DNA of 12,599 nucleotides, taken from assembly GCA_964538405.1 (NCBI GenBank), contig CAZIET010000015.1, forward strand, positions 1 to 12,599. Reading direction: 5' to 3'. Of the stretch, positions 6,330 to 12,414 are shown in pieces (the stretch's first letter is position 1; each line of letters opens with the position of its first letter). The DNA comes from JAGVWT01 sp964538405. GTDB lineage: Archaea; Nanobdellota; Nanobdellia; Pacearchaeales; GW2011-AR1. A program made the translations under genes and the position numbers. The notes below the pieces were generated by a model that worked only from the letters and a program-made list of their open reading frames with translations, had not been told where the DNA came from and made no database searches.

Positions 6330-6357
6330 GGGTACAAAAAGTATACTAAAAGTACCC
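6330..6357 (+). promoter_or_regulatory. 28-bp perfect palindrome, candidate operator
   Basis: The element has outer arms GGGTAC and GTACCC, a self-complementary centre AGTATACT, and A4 spacers on each side. Apart from the A4/A4 spacers every position is symmetric, giving several AGTA/TACT-type half-sites at regular spacing, as dimer-of-dimers RHH regulators often use. It begins directly after the TATA box and ends on the base before the ATG, so occupancy would block initiation of the RHH-methyltransferase message. The RHH-like product of the first gene is the obvious candidate binder (inference). Confidence 0.7.
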
Positions 6358-6510
6358 ATGGGAGACAAAAAGGTAAGAATCGATGAGTCAGTAATGAATA
6401 AAATTAAGGTTTTTAGAAAAAATAAACAAAACCGTATAGATTATCCTTCAGATAAGTATCTTGTTCAACAGGCCATCTTGACACTTTTGGAGAAAGGAGC
6501 AAAACCATGA
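6358..6510 (+). CDS. ribbon-helix-helix-like small regulator, 50 aa
   Basis: The 50-residue product has the layout of an RHH (MetJ/Arc/CopG-type) DNA-binding protein. A short beta strand (KKVRID, 4-9) is followed by helix A (ESVMNKIKVFRKNKQ), a turn (DYPSD), helix B (KYLVQQAILTLLEKG) and a short tail. Such proteins dimerise through the strand and bind tandem palindromic sites. The gene starts immediately after a 28-bp palindrome and its TGA overlaps the methyltransferase ATG in an ATGA junction, so it is the first gene of a coupled operon. This resembles the position of controller proteins in restriction-modification systems, although those are usually HTH proteins. Autorepression is inferred from layout, not shown. 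Confidence 0.72.
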   Translation: MGDKKVRIDESVMNKIKVFRKNKQNRIDYPSDKYLVQQAILTLLEKGAKP

Positions 6511-7220
6511 AAAACCAAAAGGAAAAGTTTGAGAAGTTATATTCTTTAGAGAGTGAAGGGATTGAATTGAGTACTGTTTGGAATTTCGGAAGTAGAGAAC
6601 ATGGTTTTGGTTCACATGTCTTTCATGGAAATTGTATACCGCAAGTTGTTGAACAGTGTATTTTAAGATATAGCAAAAAAGGAGATAAAATCCTTGATAG
6701 TATGTCCGGTTCAGGAACAACTTTAGATGTATCTAAAAAATTAGGTAGAAAATGTTTAGCATTTGATATAAGTCCGATTCCTACACGTAATGATCTAAAA
6801 AAGGCAGACTCAGCAAAACTTCCTTTAAAAGATAATTCTGTTTCAATGATCTTTATACATCTTCCATATTGGAATATGGTTAAGTACTCAAGTGAAAAAG
6901 AAGATTTAAGTAGGAAATCTCTAGAAGGGTTTTATCAAAAATTAAATGATATTTTTAGAGAATTGAAGAGAGTTTTGAAGAAAGACGGATATATTTGTGT
7001 TTTAGTTGGCGATAAGATAAAAGATGGGAAAAACATACCACTTTGCTTTGAAACTTATAATATAATGTCAAAATATTTTGAATATAAAGATTACGCAGTT
7101 AAAATAACTAAAAATTCAAAAAGCACAATAAATAAGGGAAGAGTTATTCTAGCTGAACTAGCTTGGACCAATCTCCTTAAACCAACTCATGACCTTCTTT
7201 TTGTTTTTAAGAAACCTTAA
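6507..7220 (+). CDS. DNA N6-adenine/N4-cytosine methyltransferase-like protein with degenerate motifs
   Basis: The 237-residue protein has the S-adenosylmethionine fold of amino-methylating DNA methyltransferases. HVFHGNCIPQVVEQCILRYSKKGD (motif X-like, 37-60) precedes motif I DSMSGSGTT (63-71), then the acidic AFDISP strand, then motif IV HLPYW (residues 118-122). The order I-then-IV and the block HGxxIPQ...RY resemble a known group of compact prokaryotic DNA methylases whose usual motifs are DPFxGSGTT and HPPY. Here the first Pro of HPPY is Leu and DPF is DSM, so activity may be reduced or altered. There is no separate target-recognition domain. A Shine-Dalgarno (AAAGGAG, 6493-6499) and an ATGA overlap couple it to the RHH gene. 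It converges on the GHKL gene across the scaffold gap. Confidence 0.85.
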   Translation: MKNQKEKFEKLYSLESEGIELSTVWNFGSREHGFGSHVFHGNCIPQVVEQCILRYSKKGDKILDSMSGSGTTLDVSKKLGRKCLAFDISPIPTRNDLKKADSAKLPLKDNSVSMIFIHLPYWNMVKYSSEKEDLSRKSLEGFYQKLNDIFRELKRVLKKDGYICVLVGDKIKDGKNIPLCFETYNIMSKYFEYKDYAVKITKNSKSTINKGRVILAELAWTNLLKPTHDLLFVFKKP

Positions 7221-7226
7221 TTATTA

Positions 7227-7236
7227 NNNNNNNNNN
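7227..7236. other. assembly gap (10 Ns)
   Basis: Exactly ten Ns occur just after the methyltransferase stop and at the predicted C-terminus of the GHKL gene. A round number suggests a scaffold join of unknown true length. The last codons of the GHKL protein, and the assumption that the two genes are direct neighbours, are therefore uncertain. Confidence 0.95.
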
Positions 7237-9678
7237 CTTTTCTTTAAACTCTGACGGAATTTGATCATCTATGATTTTACCTAACGATTCTAATATAGTC
7301 TCTGGAGGTAGAAGAATTCTGATTTTATTTCCATCTAATTCTATTAAATTTGGCATAATCAACTTTAAACCCTTAATTATTTCTTTAAGATCTTTAGTTT
7401 CATAAGTCATTAGATTTTTTCTTTGTCTTATTGCTTCAATAGTTGGAGGTTCTTTTGGGTCCTCATCCATTAACTCTTTTATTCCTTCTAAAATTTCTCT
7501 ATACGGTTTTAATTCCACTTTTTTATTTGAAAAATCCTCTATCCACTTACTTGTTTCAATAACGGTATGGTGGTTTTCTAGAAGATCTTTAAAATCTAAG
7601 AAATTAAGCTGATTAGGAATAGCATTCATTATTAATTTCCAAAAATCTCTTGCCCTGATTAAAGTTACTTTATTTGTTTTTGCAAGTTGATTAATATTAC
7701 TCCCTTCAGTATCAGCCCCATCAAAATCTATTGCTATCTCAACACAATAATCAGTTTTGTGTTTATCCCTATGGAGACCACAAACGCTAACTTTAGCTTG
7801 ATCTGCAGATATTTTATCTGATCCTGTACTTTTAGCCTCATAGGTAAATGAGTAATCTTGATTTTCGCCCGACCAAATTCCTAATTTAGCCTTAGCCTTT
7901 CCATCTGGTTCTCCATTTCCTCCTATTTTTTCCACGTCGAATGCTAAACATCTAAAACAATAATAAACTGCTTCTTCTAAACCAGTGGGATCAGAAAGAG
8001 AGTTCTTCAACATCACTGCAGAGGCAAGTGCATTTAGAGGAGTAACTTTGCTAAATTCTCTAAATATTCTATCTCTACGTTCCATTATTTCTTTTATTGT
8101 TATTTGGTCTACTTCTTTTTCTATTAAAGAGGCTTCAGTAAAGATTTCATTAGCTGCTATAAGACTAAACGGTAAATTAGTTTTACCTTTAAGTTCTGAT
8201 AAAAAATTTATAAAAAAAGGGTGGTGGGTATTTATCAAAATCTCTTTTTTCTTTACATCAAGTTTTGCAATAGGATCTTCTACTGATAATTCGTTTTCAA
8301 GAGAGTAGTCTGAAACTATCTTTTTACTAGCATCAGTTATAGAAGACTCCAATTCCACCAAGAAAGATTCTACTTCAGCAGGTGCTACTCCTGAAAAAGA
8401 AATTAAATAAGGTTCTTCAATACTTTTATCAAAGAACTTTTTAGCGGTTGAAAGAAGAGGTACTTTAGAGTAAAAAGGAGAAGTACTCAAGACTTTTTCT
8501 GAAAAATCCACTTCTTTATTTTGATCCTCAATCCATGTATCAAAGGTGGCCTTGGCTTTATTGAATTTCTGGTTTATGTATTTTTGTAATGATGAAAATC
8601 CATCACATTCTTTTATAGATTCTCTTCCAGAAGTAAGATGTTCATTTAAATCATCAGCTTCAATTACAATTCTTATTCTATTAAAAACTGCATGATTTAA
8701 TTCACTCATACTTCCAATTAATGGATTGTCAATATTTATGAGTCTTTTCCGAACTAATAAAAAAATTCCATGACTTCTACCCATTTCTTGGGATTTTCCT
8801 CTGACTAAAGATTCTTTATACAACTCTATATGCCCGCGAACTTTTTCTAGGCTGGGTAAATTTACATAAAACCCTTCCTGGTCTTTATCACATGGATGAC
8901 TTTCTCTTTGTGCAATATCATCTTCCTCTCCAAATACCCATTTTTTTAATAAATCTCCTGAAGATTTACTAGATTCAAGATTTTGTCCATTAAAATTTAA
9001 GGTAAAATTGGGATTGAGAGGTAATGCAGTACAAAGTACCCATTTAAGATGACCTTCTCTTATTTTCTTTGCTTTATCAGTTAAATGTGACATTATTACA
9101 AATGTCCAGCTGTTTTCTGCCTTTTTACCAAAGAGTTCAAAATTTGACAAATCTTTTTGATCACTTCCAATTAAACTTTTTATCAATTTTTCAGCTTCAT
9201 CTTTTGATAGGATTTTTTCATCTAAAGTGACTCCATCATCTGAATTTGTTGGTAGGCTTGTATAGTCCATAGTTACTTTACGATATTCATTATTTTTTTT
9301 ACAAACGTAAGTTAAGTTTCTAGAAAGTACGTAAGTTGCTAACTTCCCGATACCGAATTTCCCAATTTGTTTCCTTACTTGATTTAAAGTAGAATCGTTT
9401 TTGTTTGACTCTCCAATTTTCCATAGTAGTTTTAAACCATTACTATCCATACTTTTACCATTATCACAAACCCATATGAAAGAATCATTTGAAAATTCAT
9501 CTGGGATAAAAACAGATACTTTTGTTGCTTCAGCATCATATGAATTGGAAACCAACTCTTCGAAAGCCTTATTTGGGCTAGAATAAAGTCCTGCTGAAAA
9601 TAAATCAATGATTTTATAATTTATTTTAACAGGTATTTTACCAACAATTTTACCACTAGAAGAAAAGTCAATTGACAT
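7237..9678 (-). CDS. GHKL (MutL/MORC/Hsp90-like) ATPase fused to a PD-(D/E)XK nuclease domain (3' end in gap)
   Basis: 814 residues are readable before the gap. The N-terminal GHKL ATPase shows all boxes: E41xxxN45 in EELVSNSYDA, D72-N-G in DNGKSMD, and GKFGIGK at 106-112. An S5-like region follows, with HLTSGRESIK around 347-356. Residues about 565-685 look like a restriction-type nuclease: GGNGEPDG with D592, YEAK with E614 and K616, and a downstream Gln627. A charged helical tail (700-814) runs into the gap. Prokaryotic MutL/MORC-like GHKL ATPases linked to restriction endonucleases in restriction-modification loci are described (Iyer, Abhiman and Aravind 2008). It probably uses ATP-driven clamping on DNA to control cleavage. 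It converges on the methyltransferase and diverges from no other gene of the island. Confidence 0.88.
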
Positions 9679-9809
9679 AATAGTATGAAATAAACTGCTT
9701 TTTAATTATTATTATACTAAAGAAATATATTTACTAACCTAATTTCACACCCATTTTCTCTTTCAATAAAATTTAAAACAAAAATAAAAAAATAATTTGT
9801 TAGCTAGAC

Positions 9810-10166
9810 TTAGAATCTTCTTCTGAATCCGCCACCGCCACGATCTCCGCCGTCTCTGTCCCTTCCGCCAAAGCTTCTTCCTCCACCGCTTCCGAAGCTT
9901 CTTCTAGGTTCTCTTGGCTTGTCTGGATCGAATGGCTTTGCTTCGTTAACTACGATTTTTCTTCCTTCAACTTCCTTCTCGTTCATTTCAGAGACCGCCT
10001 TTTTGGCATTCTCTTCATTCTTGAAGGTAACAAAACCGAATCCTTTGGATCTGCCTGAAAACTTGTTCATGATGACTTCAGCTTCAACTTCCCCATAAGC
10101 GGAAAAGATCTTCCTAAGCCCATCATTGTCGATGTTAAAAGGCAAATTACCTACATATACTTTCAT
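9810..10166 (-). CDS. RRM-domain RNA-binding protein with Gly/Arg-rich tail
   Basis: The protein has 118 residues. Residues 1-80 form one RNA recognition motif with RNP2 VYVGNL (3-8) and RNP1 KGFGFVTF (41-48), containing the aromatic residues that stack on RNA bases. Residues 85-118 are Gly, Arg and Ser rich (RSFGSGGGRSFGGRDR...GGGGFRRRF), like the tails of cyanobacterial and eukaryotic glycine-rich RNA-binding proteins, which add RNA affinity and promote condensation. Single-RRM proteins are common in cyanobacteria but less usual in archaea. AAGGAGG lies 13 nt before the ATG, a long spacing, and a TATA-like TTTATAGA lies further upstream, so this gene appears to have a real leader, unlike most neighbours. 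It probably acts as an RNA chaperone or cold-response protein. Confidence 0.93.
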   Translation of the reverse strand: MKVYVGNLPFNIDNDGLRKIFSAYGEVEAEVIMNKFSGRSKGFGFVTFKNEENAKKAVSEMNEKEVEGRKIVVNEAKPFDPDKPREPRRSFGSGGGRSFGGRDRDGGDRGGGGFRRRF

Positions 10167-10179
10167 TGTTTACTTATTT

Positions 10180-10224
10180 CCTCCTTACACTTGTTTATTG
10201 CGCCTTCAGAATCAGTCTATAAAC
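10180..10224 (-). promoter_or_regulatory. promoter and Shine-Dalgarno of the RRM gene
   Basis: On the minus strand TTTATAGA (10224-10217) is a TATA-like element that would start a transcript near 10195. AAGGAGG (10186-10180) follows, 13 nt before the ATG. This gives a short leader with a Shine-Dalgarno, contrasting with the leaderless pattern elsewhere. Confidence 0.5.
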
Positions 10225-10274
10225 CTATCCTAACAGCTATGAAATAATGTGATAATATCGGTTTTTAAACATTG

Positions 10275-10307
10275 TGATAGCAAAAATTTGCTAAAATTTG
10301 GCTATCA
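10275..10307 (-). terminator. inverted repeat at the end of the 90-aa gene
   Basis: TGATAGC (10275-10281) and GCTATCA (10301-10307) are perfect 7-bp arms around a 19-nt A/T-rich loop that contains the TAG stop of the gene at 10291. On the minus strand the loop and 3' flank hold short T-runs. It could be a 3' stem-loop or terminator. The T-tract is weak. Confidence 0.4.
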
Positions 10308-10563
10308 GATACTCCACAATAACATAAAGAGTTGAATATTTAACACCAATATAAATTCCTGCTGTTCTTATCTTATTGCCGGATATGGCTCTTCCAGTAA
10401 CGTCCCTATAATTTACTGCTGCATGAAACATCACCACATCCTGATCGCTGACTGGTATGATTGCTTCTTTTAAAATTCCCGGCAAAGACAAGTTATTTTT
10501 CTTGAACGGACCCTCCCTCAATCTTTTCTCTGCCCTGAATGCGATATCTTGTAACTTCCTCAT
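10291..10563 (-). CDS. hypothetical protein, 90 aa
   Basis: I do not recognise this protein. It begins with a basic helix (MRKLQDIAFRAEKRLREGPFKKNN) and continues with a beta-rich body (ILKEAIIPVSDQDVVMFHAAVNYRDVTGRAISGNKIRTAGIYIGVKYSTLYVIVEYLIAKF). There are no cysteines and no transmembrane segment, although the last 20 residues are hydrophobic. The alternating polar/hydrophobic strands resemble a small alpha/beta fold. TATA-like TTTTTAAAAC lies about 25 nt before the ATG, consistent with leaderless expression, and a 7-bp stem-loop spans the stop. It stands alone between the RRM gene and the 39-aa basic gene. No function is inferred. Confidence 0.65.
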   Translation of the reverse strand: MRKLQDIAFRAEKRLREGPFKKNNLSLPGILKEAIIPVSDQDVVMFHAAVNYRDVTGRAISGNKIRTAGIYIGVKYSTLYVIVEYLIAKF

Positions 10564-10690
10564 GCTTATTTTATAAAAATTTGTTTTAAAAAGATTGTGA
10601 ATTAATATTTCTAATACAGAATAGAAAAAAGGGATTATTTCATCCCTGTTAAAAATTAAATCATTTTGCTCACAAAAGAAAAATGATTCC

Positions 10691-10810
10691 TCAAGTTCTC
10701 ATTATGTGTTTTCCAGCAGCTCTGCTTCTTACCCTTCCTTTACCTCCAAGACTTGCTTTGGCTCTTGCAATTGCCGCTTTCATTCTTCCGCCTCTAGATT
10801 TCTTTGACAT
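10691..10810 (-). CDS. very basic 39-aa protein
   Basis: This short frame encodes MSKKSRGGRMKAAIARAKASL followed by GGKGRVRSRAAGKHIMRT. It contains thirteen Lys/Arg residues plus one His and no acidic residue, with a predicted helix in the Ala-rich middle. This composition is typical of very small ribosomal proteins or nucleoid/RNA-binding peptides. Arg/Lys-Gly patches recall S30e- or L41e-type proteins, but I cannot match it to either. It has a very good TATA box (CTATAAATAC) 26 nt before its ATG, which strongly supports expression, and it lies about 0.5 kb from the 23S gene. It is likely RNA-binding (inference from charge only). Confidence 0.65.
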   Translation of the reverse strand: MSKKSRGGRMKAAIARAKASLGGKGRVRSRAAGKHIMRT

Positions 10811-10830
10811 AAGAAACAAATAGCACTGAA

Positions 10831-10840
10831 GTATTTATAG
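10831..10840 (-). promoter_or_regulatory. TATA box of the 39-aa basic gene
   Basis: CTATAAATAC on the minus strand is centred 26 nt before the ATG at 10810. It is one of the best TATA matches in the window and implies a leaderless message. Confidence 0.7.
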
Positions 10841-10909
10841 AAAAGCAGTACGAATTAATACTATTAACACTTGATTTTACAATATTATTTGGATAAAAAA
10901 CTTTTGAAC

Positions 10910-11236
10910 TTATTTTGCAGTTTCTTCTGCATCCTTTATTCCAAGAATTGACTTTGCCTTCATTTCCAATCTATAAAGTTCTTCTTCAGATAAGTCAAAG
11001 CGATTTGCAACTTCTTCCCTAATGTCTGATGGAATTAGGTTTTTGATTTTTGGAATATAACCTAAAATTGCTCGCGCAGAAAAAATTCTTCGTTCTCTAC
11101 CTGTTCTTTCATCAGTCACGTCTATTCTATATCTGTTAAATTCATCAAGGCCAGTTATTAGATCTATTATCGCATCCCGACGCATGTATTCAGTTCTGTT
11201 AAGTCCCCCACGCAGAATTCTCCCGGAGTCGTCCAT
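10910..11236 (-). CDS. hypothetical protein, 108 aa, next to 23S rRNA
   Basis: I do not recognise the family. The protein is highly charged and helical, with a short N-terminal region (MDDSGRILRGGLNRTEYMRRDAIIDLITGLDEF), a strand-like stretch (RYRIDVTDERTGRERRIFSARAIL) and a C-terminal helical part (IPSDIREEVANRFDLSEEELYRLEMKAKSILG). There are no cysteines or membrane segments. It starts about 90 nt after the 23S 3' end on the same strand, so it may be read from the rRNA transcript, although a weak TATA-like TTAAAAAC lies about 25 nt before its ATG. The LSEEELYRLE segment resembles short protein-protein interaction helices, but no role follows from that. Confidence 0.65.
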   Translation of the reverse strand: MDDSGRILRGGLNRTEYMRRDAIIDLITGLDEFNRYRIDVTDERTGRERRIFSARAILGYIPKIKNLIPSDIREEVANRFDLSEEELYRLEMKAKSILGIKDAEETAK

Positions 11237-11324
11237 AAAAATTAAATCTGATTTTTGTTTTTAAGAATGATTGTTATAGAAAATACACTTTACAAACAAA
11301 TCATAAGCACTGAAGAACAGACTC

Positions 11325-11614
11325 ACACAATTTAGTGAAGCTTTTAGTAGTTGTATGCTGAAACTCTCGCAAAAGCTTGAGCCTTACACACCAACTCTAT
11401 CAACGTCGTGTTTTTCGACGGCTTTAATTGTCTCGTTTCGCGGATGGCTTAAAGCTTAGATGCATTCAGCTCTTATCCATTCAATGCGTAGCTATGCGGC
11501 CTGCCATATGACAACCGCTCACCAGAGGCATCCAAGCCCGGTTCCTCTCGTACTACGAGCTTGTTCCACTCAGACAATAACACATCCTATAGATATCATA
11601 CAAACTGTCTCGCG
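11325..11614 (-). rRNA. 23S rRNA, 3' exon
   Basis: Read on the minus strand this matches the last 290 or so nucleotides of large-subunit rRNA. It begins CGCGAGACAG (E. coli 2594-2603, with A2602 present). The sarcin-ricin loop AGTACGAGAGGAAC lies at 11541-11554 in the archaeal/eukaryotic form with the extra A. It continues through GCATCTAAGC and GACGTTGATAG to GGTGTGTAAG. The exact 3' end is estimated by comparison with E. coli and could be off by about 10 nt. No 5S gene follows in the window. Joined to the upstream exon it restores the normal helix sequence without gap. Confidence 0.95.
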
Positions 11615-11670
11615 CAAACTTACTCAACGATTATGTATTTTCGTTGTTTGGACTATACCTTCATCCTTTA

Positions 11671-11892
11671 CTATTCATCAGAAACGGGTTTGGCATTTTC
11701 AATCACTTTCCGTGCATCACCGTAGAATAATTTACTGGCATTAAGTATTTCAATTGAGGTCATTGAGCCGTCTTTGGCTATATCAATAACCATTCCATTT
11801 GGAAGTTCAATGCTTTTCCAGTACTCTTTATCATTAATTTCTACGTTCAACACATCAGCTTCTTTATCATACCATGTTTCTTTTGTTTTCAT
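11671..11892 (-). CDS. DUF2283 protein, putative antitoxin-like partner, inside the 23S intron
   Basis: The 73-residue protein has the DUF2283 pattern: WYDKEADVLNVEINDKEYWKSIELPNGMVIDIAKDGSMTSIEILNASKLFYG, a compact beta-sheet followed by a helical tail. DUF2283 genes frequently sit beside DUF4258 genes in bacteria and archaea, and the pair is regarded as toxin-antitoxin-like from layout; no biochemical role is certain. The ATG follows the DUF4258 stop after a single base, so translation is coupled. The stop lies ten bases before the conserved P7 S element of the intron, so the gene fits tightly into the P8 loop without damaging the ribozyme core. Its acidic surface (many Asp/Glu) contrasts with the basic partner, as expected for a neutralising partner. 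Confidence 0.88.
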   Translation of the reverse strand: MKTKETWYDKEADVLNVEINDKEYWKSIELPNGMVIDIAKDGSMTSIEILNASKLFYGDARKVIENAKPVSDE

Positions 11893-11893
11893 A

Positions 11894-12127
11894 TTAATCT
11901 AACCAATATGCTGTAACTATAAATACTTTTTCTTTAAGTTTTTTATAGACAACTTTTAGTATTCTTCCCGACGGTGGAATTCTGGAAATGGCATTCAGTG
12001 CATCATTCCAGCGTTTGTCTCGCAACTCATTTGAATTTTTGATGGCAAACTCTATCATGTCATTGGTTATGTCTTTTCTCTTTTTGAGATGTTTTCTTAG
12101 CCAATGCTTAGAGTATTCTATTTCCAC
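11894..12127 (-). CDS. DUF4258 protein, putative toxin-like partner, inside the 23S intron
   Basis: The 77-residue protein fits DUF4258: it opens EIEYSKHWLRKHLKKRKDIT, continues MIEFAIKNSNELRDKRWNDALNAISRIPPSGRILKVVYKKLKEKVFIVTAYWLD. The SxHxxxRxxxR-like start and the final strand 'vyk...vfIVTAYW' are the family's marks and recall small RelE/BrnT-type toxins that act on RNA. Charge is strongly basic. The start codon is GTG. TATA-like ATATAAAG is centred about 24 nt upstream, within the intron, so the pair may be transcribed as a leaderless mRNA independently of rRNA. The DUF2283 gene follows one base after the stop. Finding such a pair where introns usually carry homing endonucleases is unusual. 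Toxicity is inferred, not shown. Confidence 0.87.
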   Translation of the reverse strand: MEIEYSKHWLRKHLKKRKDITNDMIEFAIKNSNELRDKRWNDALNAISRIPPSGRILKVVYKKLKEKVFIVTAYWLD

Positions 12128-12145
12128 TTGAGGAAGAATGGTTTA

Positions 12146-12154
12146 GACTTTATA
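12146..12154 (-). promoter_or_regulatory. internal TATA box for the intron-borne gene pair
   Basis: ATATAAAGT on the minus strand, preceded by an A-rich stretch, is centred about 24 nt before the GTG at 12127. The spacing equals that of the leaderless promoters elsewhere in the window. Confidence 0.5.
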
Positions 12155-12334
12155 TTTTTATTTGAAAGGAGATCAGCGTGTTAACAATATTTCTATCGTT
12201 CCGGAATTTTCATTCCAAGTCTCTACGGGGTCAATTACGACTTCCCTCGGTATTATCATAATATTGACAGTTAGAAAATATTAAGACTTCACCGATATGA
12301 GCTGATTTTATTTTTCACCAGATTACTCCGATGC

Positions 12335-12343
12335 AACGCCGCG
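12335..12343 (-). other. intron internal guide sequence (P1/P10)
   Basis: CGCGGCGTT on the minus strand. The 3' five bases pair with the end of the upstream exon, with G12339 opposite the splice-site U. The 5' four bases pair with the first four bases of the downstream exon. About 70 nt of mostly A-rich sequence separate it from the 5' splice site, giving an unusually large P1 loop. Confidence 0.85.
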
Positions 12344-12414
12344 TTTATTATTTTTTATTACTCTTGCTTGTCAAGTTCTTTGTTCAGTACTTATCTGTTA
12401 CTGGGTCTGTTTTG

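Larger units (their letters stand above)
11615..12414 (-). ncRNA. group I self-splicing intron in 23S rRNA (site L2593)
   Basis: An 800-nt insert interrupts 23S rRNA exactly after the base equivalent to E. coli U2593. Group I hallmarks are visible. The upstream exon ends in U and the intron ends in G. An internal guide at 12335-12343 reads CGCG-GCGUU: GCGUU pairs with exon AACGU through a terminal U-G wobble (P1), and CGCG pairs with the downstream exon CGCG (P10). A core block with GAGGGAAGTCG and CCGTAGAGACT (about 12253-12218) leads into P7 strand GACT, matched by AGTC in AAGGTATAGTCC (11661-11650), the classic S element. A CAACGA/TCGTTG hairpin (11625-11646) is P9. Two genes fill the P8 region between the P7 strands. 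Group I introns in archaeal rRNA are reported (Nawrocki and colleagues 2018). Confidence 0.93.

Noticed and set aside
6448..6720. 90-codon minus-strand frame over the methyltransferase start
   Set aside because: It is antisense to the coupled RHH and methyltransferase genes, and its composition is that of a shadow.
11460..11744. 94-codon open frame on the plus strand
   Set aside because: It is antisense to the 23S 3' exon and intron end, has no coding signal, and its Cys/His content follows from rRNA composition.
11615..12414. Archaeal bulge-helix-bulge rRNA intron
   Set aside because: The exon-pairing guide, terminal U and G, P7 strands and S element fit group I. I saw no bulge-helix-bulge fold joining the two junctions.
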